Notes under the pieces: generated by a model
Database searches by the model: none
What the model was told of the DNA's origin: nothing
The model's input: only the letters and a program-made list of their open reading frames with translations
NCBI GenBank assembly: GCA_034432445.1
Contig: DAOUBX010000136.1
Location: 1-11,141, forward strand
Source: JANWYQ01 sp034432445
Lineage (GTDB): Bacteria; Chloroflexota; Anaerolineae; JAAEKA01
Direction: 5' to 3'
DNA: 11,141 nucleotides
Position numbers and translations under genes: made by a program
Shown here: positions 6,269 to 11,141 of the stretch, in pieces
Layout: each line of letters opens with the position of its first letter
Position numbering within the stretch: the stretch's first letter is position 1

Positions 6269-6292
6269 TCCCATGCTGCCAGAGGCATGGGA
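6269..6292. repeat. Perfect inverted repeat, 8-bp arms
   Basis: TCCCATGC (6269-6276) is the exact reverse complement of GCATGGGA (6285-6292), with an eight-base spacer. It lies in the divergent intergenic region, about 100 bases upstream of the possible leftward -10 and 130 bases before the rightward GTG. It could be a binding site for a dimeric regulator or an RNA hairpin; there is no T run, so it is not a terminator. Confidence 0.45.
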
Positions 6293-6422
6293 GACGCGCC
6301 GTGACAGCTCAAAAGCAGCCCTGCGGAGAGACCGATGGACGGGTTTTTGGTAGGCTGACAACTGATTTTCGCGACGTGGCAGCGTACAGTGCCAGGTATT
6401 AGCTTGAACAAGGAGCCACTGC

Positions 6423-7397
6423 GTGAAGCGACAATTCTACATCACCATGCGCCCGGCCATGTATCACGGCCATGGCAAGCAACCGCCGTTCTTTGAGGGT
6501 TGGTATTTCAAAGCCGTAACCGCTGATGGTGCACAACGCTACGCCATCATTCCCGGCGTCATTCTGGGCACAGAAGGCCATGCCTTTGTGCAGGTGCTCG
6601 ACGGCGTCAGCGGCCGCTCCGCTTATCACGTCTATCCGCTGGAGGAGTTCTGGGCGTCTGCGCACGACTTCGAGGTGCGCATCGGCCCCAACCGCTTCAC
6701 CCAGCGTCAGATCAGCCTGCAGATCGACCGGCCAGAAGGCCAAATCGACGGCGAGCTAAGCTTCCACGGTGTAACGCCCTGGCCGGTCTCTGTCACCTCG
6801 CCGGGCATCATGGGATGGTATGCGTGGGTGCCGGCCATGGAGTGCTATCACGGCGTGCTCAGCTTCGACCACGGCATCGAGGGCCGCTTGGCGATGGACG
6901 GCCGTGTCATCGACTTCAACCGCGGTCGAGGCTACATCGAAAAAGATTGGGGGCAATCGTTCCCCGACGCCTGGGTGTGGTTTCAAACCAACCATTTCGA
7001 CACGCCTGGCGTCTGCATCACGGCCTCGGTAGCCATCATCCCCTGGGTGCGCCGGGCTTTTCGCGGCTTCATCATCGGTCTGACGCACGCGCGCCGGCTT
7101 TATCGCTTCGCCACCTACACCGGTGCGCGCATCGAGCACCTGGAGATCACCGACGACCACGTGACCTGGACAGTGCGCGACCGGCTGCACCGGTTGGAGA
7201 TGCTGGCGACGCGCGTCGAGGGCGGCCTGCTGCTCGGCCCCACCAAGCAGGACATGGGCAAGCGCGTCGATGAAACGCTCAGCGCGGTCGTGGATGTGCG
7301 CCTGAGCACGGTGGCCGGCCGTGAGCTGTTCAGCGGACAGGGCCGCTACGCCGGCCTCGAGGTACACGGCAACCTGGCGCGCCTGCTGGCGCTGTGA
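6423..7397 (+). CDS. Tocopherol-cyclase-family lipocalin-like protein
   Basis: The 324-residue product matches the tocopherol cyclase family (VTE1-like) by its spaced aromatic motifs: Y-H-G...F-F-E-G-W-Y-F-K (14-30), H-A-F-V-Q (53-57), S-P-G-I-M-G-W-Y-A-W-V-P-x-M-E-C-Y-H-G (126-144), and G-R-G-Y-I-E-K-D-W-G-x-S-F-P (168-181) followed by W-V-W-F-Q-x-N-H-F (184-192). In plants and cyanobacteria this fold closes the chromanol ring; in non-photosynthetic bacteria the substrate is unknown, and a hydrophobic quinol or lipid ligand is a reasonable guess. No signal peptide is seen. GTG 6423 is chosen because AAGGAG (6410-6415) is seven bases upstream; an ATG at 6447 is the alternative. No partner genes of tocopherol or carotenoid synthesis are in the window. 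Its stop is one base from that of the convergent metallopeptidase gene. Confidence 0.88.
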   Translation: MKRQFYITMRPAMYHGHGKQPPFFEGWYFKAVTADGAQRYAIIPGVILGTEGHAFVQVLDGVSGRSAYHVYPLEEFWASAHDFEVRIGPNRFTQRQISLQIDRPEGQIDGELSFHGVTPWPVSVTSPGIMGWYAWVPAMECYHGVLSFDHGIEGRLAMDGRVIDFNRGRGYIEKDWGQSFPDAWVWFQTNHFDTPGVCITASVAIIPWVRRAFRGFIIGLTHARRLYRFATYTGARIEHLEITDDHVTWTVRDRLHRLEMLATRVEGGLLLGPTKQDMGKRVDETLSAVVDVRLSTVAGRELFSGQGRYAGLEVHGNLARLLAL

Positions 7398-7398
7398 C

Positions 7399-7767
7399 TC
7401 AATACCCCAGCCGTCTGATCTGGCCTTCGTTCATGCCGAAGTGATGAGCGATCTCATGCACCACCGTCTTGCGCACCTGCTCGGTGATCGCCTCGGGGGT
7501 ACGGCAGTAGACGGTGAGCGGTCCGCGAAAGATCGTGATGCGATCGGGCGTCACCATGCCGTAGTAGCTGGTGCGCGCGGTCAGAGGCACACCTTGATAC
7601 AGCCCAAACAGGGTCGAGCCGGGCGGCACGCGCGCCGAACGCAGCTGTTGACGCGTCGGCCATTCTTCAATGGTGATCGCCACATTCTCCATGCGCTGCA
7701 GGATTTCATCGGGCAGGCTGGCAACTGCATCAACGACAAGCTGTTCAAACTCTTCGGGGCCGATCAT
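7399..7767 (-). CDS. Minimal zincin metallopeptidase-like protein
   Basis: The 122-residue protein belongs to the small zincin-type 'metallopeptidase family' known from Actinobacteria, Chloroflexota and Proteobacteria. H-E-I-A-H-H-F-G-M-N-E (104-114) gives the HExxHxxGxxE pattern: H104 and H108 as zinc ligands, E105 as catalytic base, E114 as likely third ligand. The N-terminal half contains the usual acidic helix and an R-x-P-P-G-x-x-L-F-G-L-Y segment (about 46-57) conserved in this family. It has no signal peptide, so it should be cytoplasmic; no substrate is known. ATG 7767 overlaps the stop of the upstream membrane-protein gene as ATGA and has AGGAG (7776-7780) eight bases before it. Confidence 0.93.
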   Translation of the reverse strand: MIGPEEFEQLVVDAVASLPDEILQRMENVAITIEEWPTRQQLRSARVPPGSTLFGLYQGVPLTARTSYYGMVTPDRITIFRGPLTVYCRTPEAITEQVRKTVVHEIAHHFGMNEGQIRRLGY

Positions 7768-8099
7768 GGGTTCGTCTCCTGGTGCAAGGCATTATACCGG
7801 CCCTGATCGGAATAAGCCAAGACACGCACGTGGTTGAATGTCCACAGCGCCATGAACGCGCCCACTAAATGCCAAAGCACATGCCAGGCCATGAACTGCC
7901 CGGTCACCTGGTCGTTGGCAGCCGTCGCCAGCAGCGCGCCAAGCACGAAAATCACCGTCGTGAAACACCACAGGGGCCGCGCGGCCGGGGGAATGCGCCC
8001 AAGCCGGGTGTGGAGCAGCGCTACGGCCAGCAGCGAGTAGCCGATCAGCAATAGCTCGCCGACTTCGAAGCCCCCGCAGTCGCCCAAGCGCACGGCCAC
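7764..8099 (-). CDS. Small three-helix membrane protein with W-H-x-x-W-H motif
   Basis: The 111-residue product has three likely membrane helices (about 12-31, 40-60 and 67-88). The third helix carries W-H-V-L-W-H-L (72-78), with H73 and H77 one helix turn apart and H90 just after it. This resembles the last helix of ceramidase or hemolysin III-like (CREST) hydrolases, but those proteins have seven helices, so this is at most a C-terminal portion or an unrelated short protein. GTG 8099 is used with GGAGG at 8111-8115, eleven bases away, a rather long spacing. The frame stays open about 17 codons upstream to a TGA without a standard start. It is the first gene of a two-gene unit with the metallopeptidase. 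Confidence 0.65.
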   Translation of the reverse strand: MAVRLGDCGGFEVGELLLIGYSLLAVALLHTRLGRIPPAARPLWCFTTVIFVLGALLATAANDQVTGQFMAWHVLWHLVGAFMALWTFNHVRVLAYSDQGRYNALHQETNP

Positions 8100-8227
8100 G
8101 TCGTTGGGCGCCTCCGACCCGGCCGCCAGCCGAGTCGCAGGGCTGTCCGCCGGTCAACCACGACGACGTCGACGCATGGGGCCGGCAGTCACACCTGCGC
8201 AGAGGTCTGCATCGGTCGCGGCCAATC

Positions 8228-8257
8228 TTGCCAGATGCCTGCCAAATCGACTACAAT
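8228..8257 (+). promoter_or_regulatory. Sigma-70-type promoter of the four-helix membrane protein
   Basis: TTGCCA (8228-8233) and TACAAT (8252-8257) are separated by 18 bases and lie just before a GGAGG (8270-8274) and the ATG at 8279. The predicted transcription start would give a leader of only about 15 bases. Confidence 0.6.
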
Positions 8258-8278
8258 CGGCGGCGCACCGGAGGTTCT

Positions 8279-8680
8279 ATGACATCGCAACGCAAAGCGG
8301 CGCAACTGCTGACCCTGCTTCTGTCCATCACGGCGATGATCGGCATCCTGTATGGCGTCGCCACCTTGTTCACACCGGCCGCCTACCTGCGCGTGTTGGG
8401 GTTGGAGGCTAACCCCTCGGCAGTGTTGCAAGCGCGCTATTTCGGCGCAGCCGTGTTGGGCGCCGGCGTCATGTTGGGCCTGGCGCGACGGGCGCAGGAG
8501 CCGGTCGTGCAGCGCGCCTTAAGCCTAGGTAACCTGCTGGTGGTGGCCGGCTCAGCCGTTGTAACGACCATGGGCCTGGCCGGAGGACTACTGAGCCCGG
8601 TGGGCTGGGGATTCCTGGCCTCGGAAGTGTTGTTGGCGGCAGGCTACGGCTACGTGTTCGTGCAGCTCCGAAGGCTCTGA
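8279..8680 (+). CDS. Small four-helix integral membrane protein
   Basis: The 133-residue product has four likely membrane helices (about 8-30, 54-70, 80-101 and 108-129) with short loops. The motif L-F-x-P-A-x-Y-L-x-x-L-G-L (30-42), followed by A-R-Y-F-G-A-A-V-L-G-x-G (52-63), resembles small uncharacterised membrane proteins of the DUF4345 or DoxX-like kind; this is a resemblance only. An upstream ATG at 8228 would add 17 residues but overlaps the promoter, and GGAGG at 8270-8274 supports ATG 8279. It appears to be transcribed alone, and I see no terminator between it and the YfhO-like gene. Confidence 0.75.
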   Translation: MTSQRKAAQLLTLLLSITAMIGILYGVATLFTPAAYLRVLGLEANPSAVLQARYFGAAVLGAGVMLGLARRAQEPVVQRALSLGNLLVVAGSAVVTTMGLAGGLLSPVGWGFLASEVLLAAGYGYVFVQLRRL

Positions 8681-8757
8681 AACACTAAGCCTAAATCGCC
8701 TGGCATAAACGACCGCCGCACTGTTGCACAAACTCTCCGCCTATCATAGCGCCTCAT

Positions 8758-11037
8758 ATGACACAAGCTTACGATGCGTCTCGCTTTGAAGTTGCGGCCG
8801 GCCGCCGCTCCTGGGATCGCCATGACTGGTATGCCGTCCTGGTCTTGCTTGCGCTGTGGGCCCTGTTCTTCTGGCGCTACTTCGCTCCAAACCCCGTGGA
8901 TCGAGTGGCTCTGCCCACCGGTGACTTCACCGACCACTTCTACATCCTGCGCTCCTTCGCCTTTGACCAGCTGCGCGCCGGCCACTTCCCGCTGTGGGGC
9001 GGCATGGGCGTGTTCAGCGTCTACCCTTTCCAGGCCGATCCGGAGTCGGCGCTCTTCTACCCACCGGCAATCCTGAACCTGCTGTTGTGGTTGGCGCTTG
9101 GTGAAAACCGCTTCCCCTTGGCCGGCTTCCAACTGGAAGCGCTGGCGCATGTGTTGCTGGCGAGTTGGCTCACTTATCTCTTCCTGCGTCTAGTGGTAAA
9201 GCGACGCTCGGCTGCGTTGCTCGGCAGCGTGGCTTTCGCCTACAGCGGCTACTTGACCAGCTACCCCATGCTGCAGATCAGCTTCATCGAGGCCGCAGTC
9301 TGGCTGCCGCTGGCCTTGCTGGGGGTGCATCAGTTGACGGCAACCGGGCGTCTGCGCTATGGGGTGGTCACGGCCGTGGCGCTTGCCCTGGCTTTCTTAC
9401 CGGGCAATCCGCAGAACATGATGTTCTTGACCTACACCGCCGTGGCCTACTACGCCTATCGCTGCTGGTTGGCGCGCATCCCGTGGCGAACCGCCATCGG
9501 TCGCCTGGCCCTGATCGGCATGTTGGCAGTGGGGCTAAGCGCCGTGCAACTGCTGCCCTCGCTGCAGTGGTGGCGGCTTTCCACGCGTGCCGATATGCCC
9601 TTCGAGCAGTCAGCCGTGGGCTTTCCGCCGTCGAACATCGTGCAGTTGGTGATCACCGGCCTCGTGAGCTGGTGGCATCCCCTGTACGTCGGCGTGCTAA
9701 CGCTGGTATTAGCGGCGCTCGCCGGGCTGCTGAGCCGCCGGCGCGAGGTAACGTTTTGGGCCGCGCTGGCCATCGTGGCGCTGATCTTCTCCTTGGGCAA
9801 GAACGTCTTTGGCTTTGAAGTGGCCCACCTGCTGTTGCCCGGCTTCAGCTTGTTCCGCAACCAGGAGCGGCATGCGTACTTAGTGACTTTTGCCCTGGCA
9901 ACGCTGGCAGCTTACGGCGCCGATGTGTTCCTGGCGGCGCTGCCGCGCCGCCACCGCCAGACGCTAACCGGCCTGGCGCGTTGGCTTTGGCGAGCGCTGC
10001 CGGTGGTGTTCGTGATCTTGTTGATCGTGATTGTGCTCAGCCGGCTAGGCCAAGACCCCGGTGACGGCCGGCAGACGGCGGCGCACATGACAGTGTTGTT
10101 CTTGAGCCTGGCGCTGACAGGGCTGCTGTTCTATCTGCGACTCTACCGGCCAGGGTCGCGGCGGTTGTGGGGCGGCCTGCTTCTGGCGGTGCTGGTGTTC
10201 GATCTGTTTTCCTTGAACCGCGTGCGTGTCTACGCGCCTTACCAGGATCCCCATGCCGTGAGCCCTCTGTGGCAGCAGGTGCTGGCAGATCCCGGCTTCT
10301 TTCGCGTGCAGGAGGACGTGTTTCCCATTGTCGGCAACGTGGCCGGCCGGCGACAGCTCCGCCATGTGTCTGGTGTGGCCATCCGCTTGGCCGACTACCA
10401 GCAGTTCCTGGACAGCGCATTCGAGGATGTGCGCTGGAAACTGTTGGGGGTGAAATACGTTGTCACTTGGCGAGGCAGTCTGCTGACCTGGCAGGGCCGC
10501 CAGGTTCCCGGTGAGATAGTGACAGAGGAAGGTGAGGGCGACGCAGCGCGGGCGCTCCATCGTCTGGCTGAACCCCCGCGGCCGGCCTGGATCGTGCACG
10601 AAGTCGTCGTGGCTGCCGATAAGGGCGAGCTCTACAGCCGGCTGAACGCCGACGCTTTTGACCCCTTTCGCACTGCTATCACCTTCGAGCCGGTAGACGT
10701 AGAGCCAGGAGACCCGACAGCCGACGCTGTGACCATCACCCGCTTCGACCCGAACCGCGTCGACCTGCAGGCCAAACTGGGCGCACCGGGACTGTTGGTG
10801 CTAGGCGAAATTATGTACCCCGGATGGCAAGTGCGGGTGAATGGCCGACCGGCTGCAATCGTAACGACCGACGCCATCCTGCGCGGCGTGGCGCTGCCGG
10901 CCGGCGAGGCGCACGTCGAGTTCCGCTTCCGGCCGCCGTTGTTCTTCGCAGGGGCCGCCCTGTCGGCGGCCACGGCGCTGTTGTTGCTCGGCTGGGGCAT
11001 CTGGGCGACCACCAGACGCATAGGTCGAGCTTCTTAG
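8758..11037 (+). CDS. YfhO-like GT-C-fold membrane protein, 759 aa
   Basis: This large membrane protein has about a dozen hydrophobic helices (first at about 24-42, last at about 728-749) and an extracytoplasmic C-terminal region between about 490 and 725. G-D-F-T-D-H (55-60) in the first loop holds the acidic pair expected for a GT-C-type polyprenyl-phosphate-sugar transferase, followed by H-F-P-L-W (76-80) and a D-P...F-Y-P-P segment (94-103). P-G-N-P-Q-N (215-220) and F-R-N-Q-E-R (366-371) are further YfhO-like motifs. The C-terminal segment Y-P-G-W-Q-V-R-V-N-G (687-696) and the L-R-G-V-x-L-P-A-G (708-716) strand are typical of YfhO. In Firmicutes YfhO is implicated in glycosylating lipoteichoic acid; the substrate here is unknown. 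ATG 8758 has no Shine-Dalgarno sequence, and a TATCAT at 8742-8747 would place transcription within a few bases of the ATG, so the mRNA may be leaderless. Confidence 0.9.
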   Translation: MTQAYDASRFEVAAGRRSWDRHDWYAVLVLLALWALFFWRYFAPNPVDRVALPTGDFTDHFYILRSFAFDQLRAGHFPLWGGMGVFSVYPFQADPESALFYPPAILNLLLWLALGENRFPLAGFQLEALAHVLLASWLTYLFLRLVVKRRSAALLGSVAFAYSGYLTSYPMLQISFIEAAVWLPLALLGVHQLTATGRLRYGVVTAVALALAFLPGNPQNMMFLTYTAVAYYAYRCWLARIPWRTAIGRLALIGMLAVGLSAVQLLPSLQWWRLSTRADMPFEQSAVGFPPSNIVQLVITGLVSWWHPLYVGVLTLVLAALAGLLSRRREVTFWAALAIVALIFSLGKNVFGFEVAHLLLPGFSLFRNQERHAYLVTFALATLAAYGADVFLAALPRRHRQTLTGLARWLWRALPVVFVILLIVIVLSRLGQDPGDGRQTAAHMTVLFLSLALTGLLFYLRLYRPGSRRLWGGLLLAVLVFDLFSLNRVRVYAPYQDPHAVSPLWQQVLADPGFFRVQEDVFPIVGNVAGRRQLRHVSGVAIRLADYQQFLDSAFEDVRWKLLGVKYVVTWRGSLLTWQGRQVPGEIVTEEGEGDAARALHRLAEPPRPAWIVHEVVVAADKGELYSRLNADAFDPFRTAITFEPVDVEPGDPTADAVTITRFDPNRVDLQAKLGAPGLLVLGEIMYPGWQVRVNGRPAAIVTTDAILRGVALPAGEAHVEFRFRPPLFFAGAALSAATALLLLGWGIWATTRRIGRAS

Positions 11038-11059
11038 AGGCTGTTTGAGAAGCCCCGGA

Positions 11060-11132
11060 CCGGTGGTTGGAAACCCACCGGCTGACAGCACAAAGGCCCC
11101 TCAGGGCCTGGATTCCAGCGGCTGAGGCCGCT
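11060..11132. repeat. Three consecutive short hairpins after the YfhO-like gene
   Basis: Three perfect stems follow one another: CCGGTGG/CCACCGG (11060-11066 with 11075-11081), AGGCCC/GGGCCT (11094-11099 with 11104-11109) and AGCGGC/GCCGCT (11117-11122 with 11127-11132). The second and third have four-base loops (CTCA and TGAG, which are reverse complements of each other). Only the third has a few Ts nearby, at the very end of the window. The first may act as a weak terminator for the YfhO-like gene; the cluster also looks like a REP-type dispersed repeat or the end of a mobile element continuing beyond the window. Confidence 0.5.
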
Positions 11133-11141
11133 TCGTACTTT

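Larger units (their letters stand above)
6043..6422. other. 380-base divergent intergenic region
   Basis: No gene is supported between the minus-strand small gene and the plus-strand tocopherol-cyclase-family gene. The region holds the ribosome binding site of the small gene (6049-6053), a probable extended -10 element on the minus strand (6160-6168), a perfect inverted repeat (6269-6292) and the AAGGAG ribosome binding site (6410-6415) of the rightward gene. I found no convincing -35/-10 pair for the rightward gene; CTGACA at 6355-6360 and TACAGT at 6385-6390 are 24 bases apart, too far for a normal promoter. Confidence 0.6.

Noticed and set aside
6318..6345. GCGGAGAGACC stretch resembling part of a glycine riboswitch
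   Set aside because: The required CUCUCAGG-type partner and the rest of the conserved core are absent before the downstream gene.
5500..6402. 300-codon plus-strand ORF
   Set aside because: It runs antisense through yigZ and the small gene, has Arg/Ala/His-rich shadow-like composition, no family motif and no ribosome binding site.
6756..7367. 203-codon minus-strand ORF opposite the tocopherol-cyclase-family gene
   Set aside because: It is antisense to a gene with clear family motifs, and no recognisable motif or ribosome binding site was seen.
7321..7806. 161-codon plus-strand ORF across the convergent junction
   Set aside because: It overlaps the end of one real gene and all of the opposite metallopeptidase gene; its composition is that of a shadow frame.
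9165..9818. 217-codon plus-strand ORF within the YfhO-like gene
   Set aside because: It is a frame-shifted shadow of the membrane protein with no motifs of its own.

Overview
The window is a GC-rich, densely packed bacterial chromosome segment. The mix of genes points to Chloroflexota, probably an Anaerolineae-like or Caldilinea-like lineage. Reasons are a cytochrome bc operon built on a b6f-type cytochrome b with two diheme c-type subunits, a degenerate SIR2-like protein with a helical adaptor-like tail, a tocopherol-cyclase-family lipocalin and a YfhO-type membrane protein. This assignment rests on recognising families by eye; there is no rRNA or other marker in the window.

Region 1 (1-4049, + strand) is a respiratory operon: Tat-exported Rieske protein (82-588), full-length cytochrome b with a Qo motif of A-P-W-Y type and a long soluble tail (632-2230), an N-terminally anchored diheme cytochrome c (2239-3045), and a second diheme cytochrome c with signal peptide and C-terminal anchor (3155-3979). 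A strong intrinsic terminator (4014-4049) closes it. Together they should form a menaquinol-oxidising bc complex outside the membrane, with four c-type hemes for electron exit and no soluble carrier encoded here. The operon promoter lies upstream of the window.

Region 2 (4080-6042, - strand) is a three-gene unit reading leftwards: an unrecognised 76-residue basic protein with an excellent ribosome binding site, a YigZ/IMPACT-family protein, and a SIR2-like protein overlapping it by 11 bases. The SIR2-like domain lacks the usual catalytic Asn and His and ends in a helical segment resembling adaptor modules of Chloroflexota conflict-type proteins. A 380-base gene-free divergent region (6043-6422) holds a likely promoter for this unit and an 8-bp perfect inverted repeat.

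Region 3 (6423-8099): a tocopherol-cyclase-family protein (+) converges, with one base between stop codons, on a minus-strand pair: a small three-helix membrane protein and a minimal zincin metallopeptidase joined by an ATGA overlap.

Region 4 (8228-11141, + strand): a small four-helix membrane protein with a recognisable promoter, then a 759-residue YfhO-like GT-C-fold membrane protein that has no Shine-Dalgarno sequence. The window ends in a run of three short hairpins that may be a dispersed repeat. No tRNA, rRNA, CRISPR array or transposase gene was seen.
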